The notes under the pieces: generated by a model
Databases searched by the model: none
What the model saw: the letters and a program-made list of their open reading frames with translations, nothing else
Told to the model about the DNA's origin: nothing
Position numbers and translations under genes: made by a program
Shown here: one piece after another, positions 43,777-54,596 of the stretch
How the letters are laid out: the number at the start of each line of letters is the position of its first letter
Position numbering within the stretch: position 1 is the stretch's first letter
Source: Lactobacillus sp. ESL0677
GTDB lineage: Bacteria; Bacillota; Bacilli; Lactobacillales; Lactobacillaceae
Length of the DNA: 64,000 bases
Reading direction: 5' to 3'
Assembly (NCBI RefSeq): GCF_029392875.1
Contig: NZ_CP113946.1
Span: forward strand, 1,178,001-1,242,000

Positions 43777-46419
43777 CTAATTAGGCTTAACCTCTTGCTT
43801 TTCAGTTGCTTCAAGCTGATCGCCAATCTTAATATCGTTATAGCCTTCAATTGTTAATCCACAATCGAATCCTTGCTTAACCACTTTAGCATCGTCCTTG
43901 AACCGCTTAAGTGAAGCAACTTTACCAGTGTAGATTACCACACCATCACGAATTAAGTTAACAGTTGAATCACGAGTAACATAACCAGAGTCAACAAAGG
44001 AACCAGCAATTGTACCAACCTTCGAAACCTTCCAAGTTTCACGAACAGTTAAGCTACCAACAACTTTATCTTCATAAGTTGGTTCAAGCATCCCTTGCAT
44101 CGCAGCCTTTACATCATCAATTGCCTTGTAAATAATACTGTAAAGGCGAATATCAACACCATCAGCTTCAGCTTGTGACTTAGCAGTTGCAGTTGGCCGA
44201 ACATTGAATCCAATGATGAAACCGTTGGAAGCACCAGCTAAAGTAACATCTGATTCATTAACAGCACCAACACCCGCGTGAATAATATTAACCCGAACGC
44301 CTTCAACTTCAATCTTTTCAAGTGATTGTTGCAGCGCTTCAGTAGAACCTTGAACATCAGCCTTTAAGACAATGTCAACTTCCTTCATGTTTTCTCTCTT
44401 CATTGTATCAAAGAGGTTGTCTAAAGTAATATGTTGAACATTTTCTCTTGATTGTTGCAAAGCTTGTTGTGCTCTTTGCTCACCAACACTACGGGCAGTC
44501 TTTTCATCATCAAAGACAACCAACTTATCAGCAGATTCAGGTACATCATTCAACCCGGTAATTTCAACTGGCATTGATGGTGTTGCCTTATCGATTTGAC
44601 GACCACGATCGTTAGTCATTACACGTACCCGACCAAAGCGGTTACCAATAACGATTGGATCACCAGTGTGCAAAGTACCTTGTTGTACAAGCAAGTCGGC
44701 AACTGGACCACGTCCACGAGAAAGCCGCGCTTCAACAACTGTACCGATTGCTTGTTGCTTAGGATCAGCTTTCAATTCCATCACATCAGCTTGCAACAAA
44801 ATCATTTGTAACAAGTCGTCAACATTTTCACCAGTTTTAGCAGAAATATTAACAAAAATTGTGTCACCACCGTAATCTTCTGGAATTAAGTTGTACTTCA
44901 TCAACTGTTCTGTAACGTGTTGTGGGTTTGCACCTGGAGCATCCATCTTGTTGATTGCTACGATAATTGGCACTTTAGCACTCTTAGCGTGGTCAATAGC
45001 TTCAATTGTCTGTGGCATTACACCGTCATCGGCAGCAACAACCAAGACAACAATATCAGTTATTTCAGCACCACGCTCACGCATGTTTGAAAAGGCTGCA
45101 TGTCCTGGGGTATCCAAGAAGGTAATCAAATGATCGCCAACATGAACTTGGTAAGCACCAATCTTCTGAGTGATACCACCTGCTTCATGAGCAGAAACAT
45201 GTGTGTGTCGTAAGCGGTCAAGTAAAGTTGTCTTACCGTGGTCAACGTGACCCATGATTGTAACAACTGGTGGACGCTTAACCTGGTTTTTTGATTCTTT
45301 AGATGCTTCCATGCGTTTACTGTAAAGCGTATCAATATCAGAAATATCCTCATGAACCTTTTCTTCTGCATTAATACCGTATTCAGCAGCAATCAATTCA
45401 ATCGTATCTTTATCTAAAGATTGGTTTTGGTTAGTCATTACACCAAGCATAAATAGCTTCTTAACGATTTCTGCTGGTTCACGGTGCAAAATTTTACCCA
45501 AATCTTGAGCATTCATACCAACTTCGTATACCAATGTTTCTGGTAATGGACGCTCTTTTCTCTGAGTTGGTTGCTTTTTTGGCGTTTGGTCAATTTGACG
45601 ACGCTTATTTTTACGCTTACGACGTTCTTGACGGTCAGAATGATTGTTACTACCATTATTGCCAAAAGTTTGATTTCTACCCTTACGACCAGGTTTACCA
45701 GAATTACGTGAAGTATAGCCATTACCACGGCGCTTTTCTTCCTTAACTGGCTCTGGACCAGCATTATTAACTACTGGTTGTTGTCTAGGGACTGGTTCGT
45801 TCTGCTTCATTCTTGCTGGCGAAGGCTTAATAATCTTTGGACCAATAACCTTTGTCTCAGTTGTCTTTTCTTTTGCAGGTACCTTAGGTGCTGCAGCATT
45901 ATTTTTAACTTTTTCAGTTGCCTTAGGATTTTGCAAATGCTCATGATAAGCCTTACGTGCCTTGTCAGCCTGCTTATTCAAATTGCTTTGCTCAACACGC
46001 TGCTTTTGCTTTAATTGCTTAAGCAAATCTTGAGCTGCTGGCTTAGAAGTATGCGCATTGGAATTAGTATTATTACTTGAACGGCGGTCTTGGTTACGCT
46101 CTTGCGAGTTACGGTTATTAGGCCGGCGATTGTTTCTGCGGCGATTATTATTTCTATTGCCAGTTTCTTCATGCTTCTTCTCATTCTTACGAATAGAAGT
46201 GACAGAAACCTTGATTTTGCTGCTCTTTTTAGCAGTCTTCTCTTGCTTTTTAGCGGGAGCGGAGCTATGGAAACTACCCTTTAATTGACTTACTTGTGAA
46301 TCTTCTAGTGATGACATATGGTTTTTAACATCAAAGCCGAGGTCCTTTGCTTTTTTAACCACAACTTTATTATCGATGCCTAATTCTTTTGCAATTTCGT
46401 AAATTCTTTTTTTAGCCAT
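43777..46419 (-). CDS. infB: Translation initiation factor IF-2
   Basis: The start ATG 46419 (GGAG upstream) gives 880 residues. A long basic, Asn/Lys-rich N-terminal part (residues 1 to about 370, with [16 protein letters not shown]) precedes the GTPase: [15 protein letters not shown] (G1), GITQKIG (G2), [15 protein letters not shown] (G3), [12 protein letters not shown] (G4), [12 protein letters not shown], then C-terminal domains ending VKPN. It brings initiator tRNA to the ribosome. Confidence 0.97.
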   Translation of the reverse strand: MAKKRIYEIAKELGIDNKVVVKKAKDLGFDVKNHMSSLEDSQVSQLKGSFHSSAPAKKQEKTAKKSSKIKVSVTSIRKNEKKHEETGNRNNNRRRNNRRPNNRNSQERNQDRRSSNNTNSNAHTSKPAAQDLLKQLKQKQRVEQSNLNKQADKARKAYHEHLQNPKATEKVKNNAAAPKVPAKEKTTETKVIGPKIIKPSPARMKQNEPVPRQQPVVNNAGPEPVKEEKRRGNGYTSRNSGKPGRKGRNQTFGNNGSNNHSDRQERRKRKNKRRQIDQTPKKQPTQRKERPLPETLVYEVGMNAQDLGKILHREPAEIVKKLFMLGVMTNQNQSLDKDTIELIAAEYGINAEEKVHEDISDIDTLYSKRMEASKESKNQVKRPPVVTIMGHVDHGKTTLLDRLRHTHVSAHEAGGITQKIGAYQVHVGDHLITFLDTPGHAAFSNMRERGAEITDIVVLVVAADDGVMPQTIEAIDHAKSAKVPIIVAINKMDAPGANPQHVTEQLMKYNLIPEDYGGDTIFVNISAKTGENVDDLLQMILLQADVMELKADPKQQAIGTVVEARLSRGRGPVADLLVQQGTLHTGDPIVIGNRFGRVRVMTNDRGRQIDKATPSMPVEITGLNDVPESADKLVVFDDEKTARSVGEQRAQQALQQSRENVQHITLDNLFDTMKRENMKEVDIVLKADVQGSTEALQQSLEKIEVEGVRVNIIHAGVGAVNESDVTLAGASNGFIIGFNVRPTATAKSQAEADGVDIRLYSIIYKAIDDVKAAMQGMLEPTYEDKVVGSLTVRETWKVSKVGTIAGSFVDSGYVTRDSTVNLIRDGVVIYTGKVASLKRFKDDAKVVKQGFDCGLTIEGYNDIKIGDQLEATEKQEVKPN

Positions 46420-46424
46420 CCCAA

Positions 46425-46736
46425 TCACACTCCTTCATTAATCTTTTGTCCTAATGCCTTACAAAAACCAGCGTCAGTTAAGCCCAACACCTTACGTTCT
46501 TTACCAATTGCATGCGACATCTCATCGCTGCTAAATTCAGTAATAACCTTAACGTCATTCTGCTTAGCTGCTCTAGTGATCTTCTCACTTGTATCGGCAT
46601 GGCTATCATTAGCCAAAATAACTATCTTGATTTGCTTTGCTTTAAGGCCAACTAACACAATTTCAAGCCCAGAAACTAATTTTCCAGCTCGTTGAGCAAG
46701 CCCAAGCAAATTTAATGCTTTTTGTCTATTTTGCAA
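46425..46736 (-). CDS. ylxQ: L7Ae-type RNA-binding protein YlxQ
   Basis: The 103-residue protein contains [42 protein letters not shown], the L7Ae/L30e fold of YlxQ. It binds kink-turn RNA. It sits between ylxR and infB, with a 5-base gap to infB, as in Bacillus and lactobacilli. Confidence 0.92.
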   Translation of the reverse strand: MQNRQKALNLLGLAQRAGKLVSGLEIVLVGLKAKQIKIVILANDSHADTSEKITRAAKQNDVKVITEFSSDEMSHAIGKERKVLGLTDAGFCKALGQKINEGV

Positions 46737-46738
46737 AT

Positions 46739-47035
46739 TTATTTATCACCAAACAATTCTTTTCTTGCCTTTTGATGATCCACATAAGAATACAGGTCTT
46801 CATAAAATGCGTCTGGAACTTTGGCACCTAGGCTTCGTTCTAAAACACCTTTTTCTTGTGCAAACTTGATCTTACTTGGATCTAGTGATACATATGCACC
46901 GCGTCCCGGTTTTTTACCGCTAGGATCAACAGAGACATTCTTGTCCTTGTCAATCACAATCCGCACTAATTCCTTTTTAGGCTGCATGGTATCAGTTAAT
47001 AGATCTTTCCGCATTGGAATTTTTCTTTTTTTCAA
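46739..47035 (-). CDS. ylxR: YlxR (RNase P modulator RnpM)
   Basis: The 98-residue basic protein has IPMRKDLLTDTMQPKKELVRIVID, PSGKKPGRGAYVSLD and ALGAKVPDAF-type segments of YlxR; the GRGAY motif is clear. It binds RNA and, in B. subtilis, modulates RNase P. It lies 2 bases before ylxQ. Confidence 0.92.
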   Translation of the reverse strand: MKKRKIPMRKDLLTDTMQPKKELVRIVIDKDKNVSVDPSGKKPGRGAYVSLDPSKIKFAQEKGVLERSLGAKVPDAFYEDLYSYVDHQKARKELFGDK

Positions 47036-47053
47036 AAGAACTCACCCCTAGAC

Positions 47054-48304
47054 TTATTCTTCGTCTGCTTCTTCTTCAGGTTCAGCTAACTCTTCTTGCT
47101 CTTCTGCATCATCAACCTGAGCTTCTAAATCATCATCAGTAGCTTCGACTTCTTCAGCGACTTCAGTTTCAGTGTCAACAGCAACAGTTTCATCAGTTGT
47201 GTTTTCTGCTACTTCTGCAGCTTCTTCATTATCTTCGTTGGCAGCTTTGCTACTTTCATCAACAAATTCAACTTCAGATTCTGGTCTAATATCAATCTTG
47301 TAACCAGTTAAGCGAGCAGCTAAACGAACATTTTGACCCTTCTTACCAATTGCTAGCGATAATTGATAATCAGGAACAATTACAAGAGCACTCTTTTCAT
47401 CTTCGTCATCGCCAAATTGAACAGCAATAACTTCAGCTGGATTAAGCGCATTGGCAATAAAGTCTGACGGGTCTTCTTCGTACTTAACGACGTCAATGTT
47501 TTCACCGTCAAGTTCATTAACCACATTTTGCACCCGGGCACCACGCTGACCAACACAAGTACCAACAGGATCAATGTTAGGATCATTTGACTTCACCGCA
47601 ATCTTGGTCCGATCGCCTGCTTCACGGGCAATCGAAACAATCTCGACAGTACCATCAAAAATTTCTGGGACTTCTTGCTCAAACAAGCGTTTGACCATAT
47701 TTGGTGCAGTTCGAGAAACAGTGATTTGCGCACCCTTAGAATCAGAACCAACATGAGTTACAAGAACACGAATTTGGTCTTGAGGGTTGTAAGTTTCGTT
47801 AGGCATTTGGTCATTGTGTGGCATAACAGCCTCAACATTACCAATTTTAACATAAACGAAGCGATTATCACGTCTTTCAACTGTACCAGTAATCAGTTCA
47901 TCCTCATATTGTGAATACTCATCAATGATGTGATTGCGTTCAGCTTCGCGTAAATGTTGCATGATGACTTGTTTAGCAGTTTGCGCAGCAATCCGACCGA
48001 AGTCCTTTGGTGCAACTTCAAAACGAATTTCGTCGCCAACTTCATAAGCTTTATTGATGTTTAAGGCATCCTTTAAACTATATTCAAGTCGTTCATCATG
48101 AACCTCATCAACAACAGTCTTAACTGCTAGTAATTTAAAATTACCTTTGCGTTCATCAAATTCAACTTCAACATTTTGTGCTTGATTATAGTTCTTTTTG
48201 TAAGCAGCAACAAGAGCTGCCTTAATTGCTTCGACAATAACGTCTTGCTTGATACCCTTTGTCTTCTCTAAAGTAGCAAACGCCTCTAGCATTTCTTTAG
48301 ACAT
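47054..48304 (-). CDS. nusA: Transcription factor NusA
   Basis: The 416-residue protein has the N-terminal domain (MLEAFATLEKTKGIKQDVIVEAIKAAL), the S1 domain (GTVERRDNRFVYVKIGNVEAVMP) and two KH domains (DPVGTCVGQRGARVQNVVNELDGENIDVV; LSLAIGKKGQNVRLAARLTGYKIDI). A long acidic tail (EEAAEVAENTTDE to EEEADEE) replaces the usual acidic repeats. It controls pausing, termination and antitermination. Confidence 0.97.
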   Translation of the reverse strand: MSKEMLEAFATLEKTKGIKQDVIVEAIKAALVAAYKKNYNQAQNVEVEFDERKGNFKLLAVKTVVDEVHDERLEYSLKDALNINKAYEVGDEIRFEVAPKDFGRIAAQTAKQVIMQHLREAERNHIIDEYSQYEDELITGTVERRDNRFVYVKIGNVEAVMPHNDQMPNETYNPQDQIRVLVTHVGSDSKGAQITVSRTAPNMVKRLFEQEVPEIFDGTVEIVSIAREAGDRTKIAVKSNDPNIDPVGTCVGQRGARVQNVVNELDGENIDVVKYEEDPSDFIANALNPAEVIAVQFGDDEDEKSALVIVPDYQLSLAIGKKGQNVRLAARLTGYKIDIRPESEVEFVDESSKAANEDNEEAAEVAENTTDETVAVDTETEVAEEVEATDDDLEAQVDDAEEQEELAEPEEEADEE

Positions 48305-48321
48305 AAGTTTAATCAGCCTTT

Positions 48322-48795
48322 CTAAAATTCAATTGCAAAACGGATATTTGCAATCAACTTGCGAGGAATAGTTAATCGTTTCCGTCTCGTCTTAATCTTT
48401 ATTTCTAACTCGATTTCATCATCATTAAATGACTTGAGCGTACCCTCATAATTCTTTTCACCGTCAAGCTTTTGATAAAGGCCAACATGAATGTAATTAT
48501 CAAGGGCTTTTTGCCAATCCTTCTTCGTTTTAATTGGTCGCTCAACACCGGGTGAAGATACTTCTAAAACGTAAGGTTCAGGGAACGGATCAGGCTCAAT
48601 CTCGTCAAGTTTAGTTGAAACCAGTTCACTAAGCCCGACGATTTCATCCATATCAATTCCGTTTTCACGGTCAACATATATTCTTAAATAATTTTGGCCT
48701 TTTTCTTTTACGTATTCAATGTCCACCAACTCGTCATTGCGCTGTGCAATTATTGGTTTAATTTCTGTAAGAACAAGATCTGTAACTTTCGCCAA
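48322..48795 (-). CDS. rimP: Ribosome maturation factor RimP
   Basis: The start codon is TTG 48795 with GGAGG well placed. The 157-residue protein has [28 protein letters not shown] and [29 protein letters not shown], matching RimP (30S maturation). It is the first gene of the nusA-infB operon. A hairpin (48819-48842) lies between its promoter and this start. Confidence 0.95.
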   Translation of the reverse strand: MAKVTDLVLTEIKPIIAQRNDELVDIEYVKEKGQNYLRIYVDRENGIDMDEIVGLSELVSTKLDEIEPDPFPEPYVLEVSSPGVERPIKTKKDWQKALDNYIHVGLYQKLDGEKNYEGTLKSFNDDEIELEIKIKTRRKRLTIPRKLIANIRFAIEF

Positions 48796-48818
48796 ATATT
48801 TTCCTCCGTAATAAAAAG

Positions 48819-48899
48819 AGTGAGCAAAAAATACTGCTCACTCGAATTAATTATCCGAACTTCTAAATAAGTATACCATATTTTAACATCAATGTTCAA
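48819..48899 (-). promoter_or_regulatory. rimP-nusA operon promoter and leader terminator (attenuator)
   Basis: Minus-strand TTGAAC (48894-48899), 18 bases and TATACT (48870-48875) form the promoter. Downstream, AGTGAGCA (48835-48842 on the other strand) pairs with TGCTCACT and is followed by CTTTTTATT, an intrinsic terminator in the leader before the rimP ribosome site. In B. subtilis nusA autoregulates through a NusA-dependent leader terminator; the same is possible here. Confidence 0.7.
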
Positions 48900-48922
48900 T
48901 CAAAAACTTTTCTCGGTTAGCG

Positions 48923-49381
48923 TCAACTTTTTGCAATTTCGCCTCTCAGCTTTAGATCTGTTAAATCCTTGACCATTAACTTAGGCAAATTGCTTTTCAT
49001 TCCATTCCTCATTAATCTAATAGCTATACCAGATAGACTTTCAGCTACCTGAACCCGTGTTTGGTTGCCCTCATCAGTTAACTGCCAATTATGAATTGCA
49101 AAAGCTCCAATTGTTTTTCCAGTCCAGCCAAAAAGATGACTTGTACATGTATGAACGGTTGATTTATATGTTAAACCATTCGACTTCCAAACAAACTGTG
49201 AATTTTCTTTAATCGGATAATTACTTTTTACTCTGACATAATTAATGTCACTTCTCCATGCTGTCCAATTCTTAATATCAGACAATACTTTCATCACAGT
49301 TTGGCTGTCTGCATCTATTAAAATGTTACTGCTAGCACTAACAATAGCATTATCATCAACATTAATATTAAAATTCTTCAT
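48923..49381 (-). CDS. SRPBCC-fold (polyketide cyclase/dehydrase-like) protein
   Basis: The 152-residue protein has the SRPBCC START-like pattern: SASSNILIDADSQTVMKVLSDIKNWTAWRSDINYVRV, QFVWKSNGLTYKSTVHTCT and HNWQLTDEGNQTRVQVAESLSGIAIRLM. It is probably a small hydrophobic-ligand-binding protein. No specific function is shown. It has its own promoter (49400-49429) and ends ahead of the rimP promoter. Confidence 0.8.
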   Translation of the reverse strand: MKNFNINVDDNAIVSASSNILIDADSQTVMKVLSDIKNWTAWRSDINYVRVKSNYPIKENSQFVWKSNGLTYKSTVHTCTSHLFGWTGKTIGAFAIHNWQLTDEGNQTRVQVAESLSGIAIRLMRNGMKSNLPKLMVKDLTDLKLRGEIAKS

Positions 49382-49399
49382 TTATTATCACCTGATGAT

Positions 49400-49429
49400 A
49401 TTTTACTCAATTTTAAAAGTCAGTGTCAA
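49400..49429 (-). promoter_or_regulatory. Promoter of the SRPBCC gene
   Basis: Minus-strand TTGACA (49424-49429), 18 bases and TAAAAT (49400-49405), about 20 bases before the start codon. Confidence 0.65.
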
Positions 49430-49513
49430 ACATCCTAAGATAGTTAGTAGATAGAAGTATAACAATACTTTTATCTACTTTTTCTTTTACAATTAAGGTT
49501 GAAGTCGAGGTCG

Positions 49514-49693
49514 TCATAAAAAGTAAATCTTTGAATTCAAATGTCAAACGAGTCCATAAATATTTCCCCTACCAACCTGTATAGTATCAAGGCTGCCAAT
49601 TTTCCGCATTTCTTCACGAAAGTCAACATCATTATAATCGACATTGAACTACAGATTAGACTCAACAGCCTTGTATATCAAAGTATCATTATC
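49514..49693 (-). pseudogene. Possible remnant of a decayed gene
   Basis: One frame over 180 bases reads like protein (DNDTLIYKAVESNL, then FNVDYNDVDFREEMRKIGSL and DTIQVGRGNIYGLV) but has two in-frame stops and no start codon. It lies in a 348-base gap between 49382 and 49729 with no intact gene. It could be the 3' end of a lost gene; no family is recognised. Confidence 0.4.
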
Positions 49694-49729
49694 TCCTTTG
49701 GTTAACTTAAAAACTGTAACACTGTAAAT

Positions 49730-50125
49730 TTAACCCTTGATTAATCTATTCATTGCCTCTTCAACCTCCACGTATGACAGATAATTATCCCGAAACTTCT
49801 TAGCCTCACTCATCATCGGCAATTGCTGCTGCCGAATTTCTGCTTCTGCCTTATCAGTCGCAATCCCCAATTGGTTAGCGAGATAAAATTGCAGCGGTGC
49901 CGAATGAATGTGGTTGTACACGACCTTAAAATCATGACCAGCACCATACTTTTCTTGAGCACCCGATAATTCATGCAGCAAATGCTCCTTTTGGTTAGGG
50001 TGCCCCGACTGATTAGCAATATTCTTGCTAGAATAAAGTGAACGCTTAGTATTTAAACTGATATCGTCATTATTGGGATTAGTAAAATTGCTGATAATAT
50101 CTTTTGCTTGTTTAATGGTTATCAT
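49730..50125 (-). CDS. Hypothetical protein, 131 aa
   Basis: The 131-residue soluble protein begins MITIKQAKDIISNFTNPNND and has an internal HELSGAQEKYGAGHDFKVVYNHIHSAPLQFYLANQLGI segment and a helical C-terminal half (AEAEIRQQQLPMMSEAKKFRD). It has no membrane segment. No known domain is recognised, though it is plausibly a conserved lactobacillus protein. It lies alone between polC and the SRPBCC gene. Confidence 0.6.
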   Translation of the reverse strand: MITIKQAKDIISNFTNPNNDDISLNTKRSLYSSKNIANQSGHPNQKEHLLHELSGAQEKYGAGHDFKVVYNHIHSAPLQFYLANQLGIATDKAEAEIRQQQLPMMSEAKKFRDNYLSYVEVEEAMNRLIKG

Positions 50126-50240
50126 TTCTTGCCTTCAATCAACTAAATCAAATCTTTTACTTATATTATATCTAGATAGATTGGTAAAAGTGAAACAAAA
50201 AATAGAATAATTCCTTTTCCTTGAAATTAATCATACACAA

Positions 50241-50270
50241 AAAATCGCTAGTCCAATGACTAACGATTTT
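50241..50270 (-). terminator. polC terminator
   Basis: AAAATCGCTAGTC (50241-50253) pairs with GACTAACGATTTT (50258-50270) around a short loop, with a T tract on the minus strand following it. It ends the rpsB-polC-side transcripts. Confidence 0.8.
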
Positions 50271-50276
50271 CTTATA

Positions 50277-53200
50277 TTAAATATCAAATAATGACAATTG
50301 ATTTTGGTCAGGCATCCCTTCCAGAACGCCATTGTCTTCTAAATAGTCCATAATTGTTTGCGAAACTTTACCGCGCTTAGACAAATCTTCTTTTGACAAG
50401 AATTTTTGCTCAGCACGAGCTGCAACAATTTGTTTAGCCGCGTTATTACCAAGTCCGGGTACGGCATTGAATGGCGCTAAAATCGTGTGTTGGTCAAGAA
50501 TCTTAAAATTAGTTGCTTCTGACTGGTTGATGTCAACCATCTTAATCTTAATTCCTCGCTCCAGACACTCATTAGCAATCTCAAGCACCGTCAATAAACT
50601 CTTGTCTTTAGCAGAAGCATCATTACCCTTGTCTTGAATGTCGGCCATTGCCTTTTTGACCGTATTTTTACCATGGCTCATCGCAACCAAGTCGAATAAG
50701 TCAGCCCGCACTGAGAAGTAAGCCGTGTAATAAATCTCGGGATAGTAAACCTTGAACCACGCAATCCGCAGCGCCATTAAAATGTAGGCAGTAGCGTGCG
50801 CCTTCGGGAACATATACTTGATTTTAAGACATGACGGGATATACCAGTTCGGAATCTTGTCATTTTTCTTCAAGACAGCCATGTCATCGTCGCTAATTCC
50901 GCGACCATGACGCACAGATTCCATTGTCGAAAAGGCAACTTCTGGCTTAACACCCCAGTGAATCAAGTCCATCATAATGTTGTCCCGACAACCAATTACG
51001 TTCTTCAGCTTGCAAGTACCGTCATTAATCAATTCCTCGGCGTTTCCGAGCCACACATCAGTACCATGTGACAGTCCAGAAATCTGCAATAATTCTGAAA
51101 AAGTCGTTGGTTTAGTCTCTTCAAGCATCCCCCGAACAAATCTAGTACCAAACTCTGGAACGCCTAAGGTACCCGTTTCTGATTGAATTTGTTCTGGCTT
51201 GACACCCAAAATCTTCGGACTAGAAAACAGCGACATGACACCCGGATCATCAGGTGGAATTGTCAATGGATCAATTCCTGATAAGTCCTGCAACATTCTG
51301 ATCATCGTCGGGTCATCGTGCCCCAGAATATCAAACTTCAAGATATTATCATGAATGGAATGGAAGTCAAAGTGCGTCGTCAACCACGCCGCATTGACAT
51401 CATCGGCAGGATATTGCACAGGTGTAAAATCATAAATGTCCATATCATCAGGCACAACAACAATTCCCGCGGGGTGCTGTCCAGTTGTTCGTTTAACACC
51501 ACTGACACCAGCAGCTAATCTGTCAAGCTCGGCACCACGCAGGTTCAACTCTTGTTCTTCGTCATAATGTTTGGCATAACCATACGCGGTCTTGTCCGCC
51601 ACCGTGGCAATTGTCCCAGCCCGATAAGAATTATCCGGCCCAAACATGACTCGAATAAAGTTATGCGCCACTGGCTGATAGTCACCCGAAAAGTTCAAAT
51701 CAATATCGGGAACCTTATCACCGTGAAAGCCCAAGAAAGTAGCAAACGGAATATCCTGCCCATCTTTGACTAGTTCAGCACCACATTTTGGGCATTTTTT
51801 ATCAGGCAAATCATAGCCTGAGCCATATTCACCATTCTCAAAGAACTTGGAATATTTACACTTTGGACAGCGGTAATGTGGCGCCAACGGATTAACTTCC
51901 GTAATTCCTGACATGGTTGCAACCAGACTTGAACCAACGGACCCTCGCGAGCCAACTAGGTAGCCATCTTTGTTAGACTTGGCAACTAACCGCTGTGAAA
52001 TCAAGTAAATAACTGCATAACCATTGGAAATAATTGAGTTTAATTCCATTTCCAAACGGTCTTGGACGATTTTTGGTAGTGGCTGGCCATAGAGCTCATA
52101 AGCCTTATCGTAAGTCAACCGCTTCATTTCTTCATCGGCATTATCAATGTGCGGTGGGAACAGTCCATCCTTGATGGGTGCAATCTCCTCAGTTGCTGCC
52201 GCGATCTTATTCGGATTGGTAATGACAATCTCTTTAGCAGCTTCTTCACCAAGAAAACTAAAGGCATTAAGCATCTCTTGCGTGGTATAAAAGTGTAGGT
52301 CAGGCTGCGTTTTGTTGCGATCAGGATTACTTCGCTGCGCAGAAATTAAAATTGTGCGGTAAATAGCATCATGCTTTTCAACATAATGGGCATCCCCCGT
52401 AGCCACAACCGGCTTATTTAATTCCTTACCCAACTTATAAATATTGGTCAAAATCTCTTCTAACTCTGCTTCATCGCTAATCAAGTGGTCCACAATCATT
52501 TGCGCATAATTTGCAGGTGGTTGAACCTCAAGATAATCATAAAACTTGGCCTTTTTACGGGCCTCATCATAACCCTTTTGCATCATGGCAACAAAGACAT
52601 CACCTTGCAAACAACCAGAACCATATAATAAGCCTTCATGATATTGCGCTAAGTCTGACTTAGGTGTCCGTGGTATCCGATAAAAGTCTTTGGTGCTGGC
52701 TATTGAAATTAAACGGTACATGTTTTTAAGTCCCGCCTGATTTTTAGCCAAAATCGTCATGTGTGACGGCCGCGCCCGCTTAAAGACCTGACCATGAGCA
52801 GCGTAATCATTCATCTTGCCTAGGTCATCTTCATCAAACTTGGCATTAAATGCATCAAGCAGCTTAAACATCAAATAACCTGTTGCTTCTGCATCCTGAT
52901 TAGCACGGTGGTGATGTTCCAAGACGACATTGTACTTTTTAGCTAGCGAATCCAGTGTATGCCGGGTTTGTTCTGGGTGCAACAAGCGCGATACTTCTAG
53001 TGTATCGACAACTGGCTGTGTAATCTCTTGAAGACCAGTTCTTCTTAGTGCTGCATTAACAAAGCCAACATCAAACTGAACGTTGTGCCCACATAAAGGC
53101 CGCTCGCCATAAAAATCTTGAAATTGTTTAATAACAACCGCCTCATCGTCAGCTGCCCCAACCTGCTCGTCAGTAATCGAAGTTAAATTAATTGTTTGCT

Positions 53201-54590
53201 CACTTAACGGGTGGTGAGGATTAATAAACTTATCAAAACGCTCAATGACTTCGCCGTCTTTCATCTTGACGGCTCCAATTTCAATAATTGTGTCGTAAAC
53301 CGATGATAGACCCGTGGTTTCCACATCAAAAATAACAAATTCGCGGTTTTCATAAGTCATTGGTGCCGGATTTAATACAAGCAGCGCATGATCGTCAATC
53401 ATGTTGGCTTCAACGCCATAAACAATCTTAATCCCGTTTTTCTTACCAACATTATATGCTTCAGGAAATGATTGAACATCAGCGTGGTCAGTAATTGCAA
53501 TCGCCTTTTGGCCAAACTTTTTAGCAGCAAGAATAAAGTCTGTTGCCGTATTAGTAGCATCAAGTTGACTCATATTAGTGTGCAAATGCAGCTCAACACG
53601 TTTTTCTTCACCTTGATATTCTTCGGTTCGCCCAACATGCTCAACAACTTCAAAACTAGAAATATTAAAGACAACATCGTGTTGCCATTGGTCATCAGCA
53701 GCTGAACCCTGCATTTTAGCCCAAGTACCTGGCTTCAATTCTGAAACACTCTTAATTTGTTCTTTATCAGAAACAAACTTTTTAAAAGAAATTGAGTCGC
53801 TATAATCTGTAATTTCACCGGTAAAAATAATTGCGCCGGACTTTAATTCCCGACTTTCAGTATTAAAAATATTACCTTCGATAACGACATTTCTAGTACC
53901 ATCAACTACATCTTTAATTTGCGTAATTGGCAGACTTTCATCAAGCTTACGGTTGCCATAACGTGTCTTCTTAGTTGGATAAGCCTGCGGCTTTGGCCTT
54001 TCTTTAGACGGCGCCGCATTATAGGCTTCCTGCATGCTCTGCTCATGTTGCTCTTGCAACTGCTGCAGACTAGCCAAATTGCTTTGCGTGTTTTGTTCGT
54101 CAAGCTGCGTTACAAATTTTAGGTTAAAGAAACCAAAGTCACGCATTTCTTCTGCTAGCTGATCCAACATTTTTTGTTCAATTAAGCCATCAACCACTAA
54201 ATTATCAACGGGAATAATCCAACGCCCATCTTCTTTTTTAGGCTTATGGCTGGAAATTAACTCACGAGCAACCGGCTGCAAAAAGTCCGAATTCTGTACG
54301 ACATAGTGCCAATAATCTGTTAGATAATCATCAGCACCATCTTCAGTTCGAATAAAAAGCCGCGTTTTAACAAAAGAAGCAAAGCTCGCGTTAATTGCCT
54401 TATTCAAAGCCGCATAAGTTTCAAATTTTAGCGGAGTAGTAAAAAGAACATGGATATCCCACTTATGTTCTTTAGCGTATACATCCACGTTCTCAATTTC
54501 ACCCTTTTGAAGCAAATCATTATCCGCGAATTGTTCCGGAAAATGAATTTGCTCTAAAAGATGTAAGAAAAGTTTGTTTTTATCAGTCAC
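50277..54590 (-). CDS. polC: DNA polymerase III alpha subunit PolC (Gram-positive type)
   Basis: The 1437-residue protein has an OB domain (about 240-340), the PHP domain (VELHLHTNMSQLDAT), a DnaQ-like 3'-5' exonuclease inserted in it (FVIFDVETTGLSSVYDTIIEIGAV), a four-cysteine zinc finger (CPKCKYSKF...CPKCG) and the polymerase palm (FLGFHGDKVPDIDLNFSGDYQ). It is the main replicative polymerase. It is 6 bases from proS, so they are in the same operon. Confidence 0.97.
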   Translation of the reverse strand: MTDKNKLFLHLLEQIHFPEQFADNDLLQKGEIENVDVYAKEHKWDIHVLFTTPLKFETYAALNKAINASFASFVKTRLFIRTEDGADDYLTDYWHYVVQNSDFLQPVARELISSHKPKKEDGRWIIPVDNLVVDGLIEQKMLDQLAEEMRDFGFFNLKFVTQLDEQNTQSNLASLQQLQEQHEQSMQEAYNAAPSKERPKPQAYPTKKTRYGNRKLDESLPITQIKDVVDGTRNVVIEGNIFNTESRELKSGAIIFTGEITDYSDSISFKKFVSDKEQIKSVSELKPGTWAKMQGSAADDQWQHDVVFNISSFEVVEHVGRTEEYQGEEKRVELHLHTNMSQLDATNTATDFILAAKKFGQKAIAITDHADVQSFPEAYNVGKKNGIKIVYGVEANMIDDHALLVLNPAPMTYENREFVIFDVETTGLSSVYDTIIEIGAVKMKDGEVIERFDKFINPHHPLSEQTINLTSITDEQVGAADDEAVVIKQFQDFYGERPLCGHNVQFDVGFVNAALRRTGLQEITQPVVDTLEVSRLLHPEQTRHTLDSLAKKYNVVLEHHHRANQDAEATGYLMFKLLDAFNAKFDEDDLGKMNDYAAHGQVFKRARPSHMTILAKNQAGLKNMYRLISIASTKDFYRIPRTPKSDLAQYHEGLLYGSGCLQGDVFVAMMQKGYDEARKKAKFYDYLEVQPPANYAQMIVDHLISDEAELEEILTNIYKLGKELNKPVVATGDAHYVEKHDAIYRTILISAQRSNPDRNKTQPDLHFYTTQEMLNAFSFLGEEAAKEIVITNPNKIAAATEEIAPIKDGLFPPHIDNADEEMKRLTYDKAYELYGQPLPKIVQDRLEMELNSIISNGYAVIYLISQRLVAKSNKDGYLVGSRGSVGSSLVATMSGITEVNPLAPHYRCPKCKYSKFFENGEYGSGYDLPDKKCPKCGAELVKDGQDIPFATFLGFHGDKVPDIDLNFSGDYQPVAHNFIRVMFGPDNSYRAGTIATVADKTAYGYAKHYDEEQELNLRGAELDRLAAGVSGVKRTTGQHPAGIVVVPDDMDIYDFTPVQYPADDVNAAWLTTHFDFHSIHDNILKFDILGHDDPTMIRMLQDLSGIDPLTIPPDDPGVMSLFSSPKILGVKPEQIQSETGTLGVPEFGTRFVRGMLEETKPTTFSELLQISGLSHGTDVWLGNAEELINDGTCKLKNVIGCRDNIMMDLIHWGVKPEVAFSTMESVRHGRGISDDDMAVLKKNDKIPNWYIPSCLKIKYMFPKAHATAYILMALRIAWFKVYYPEIYYTAYFSVRADLFDLVAMSHGKNTVKKAMADIQDKGNDASAKDKSLLTVLEIANECLERGIKIKMVDINQSEATNFKILDQHTILAPFNAVPGLGNNAAKQIVAARAEQKFLSKEDLSKRGKVSQTIMDYLEDNGVLEGMPDQNQLSLFDI

Positions 54591-54596
54591 GAAAAA

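Noticed and set aside
45513..46288. Other-frame open frames within infB
   Set aside because: They come from the repetitive Asn/Arg-rich N-terminal part of IF-2 and have no independent support.
53472..54122. Plus-strand open frames opposite polC
   Set aside because: They lie antisense to conserved PolC domains, lack ribosome sites and have no recognisable protein family.
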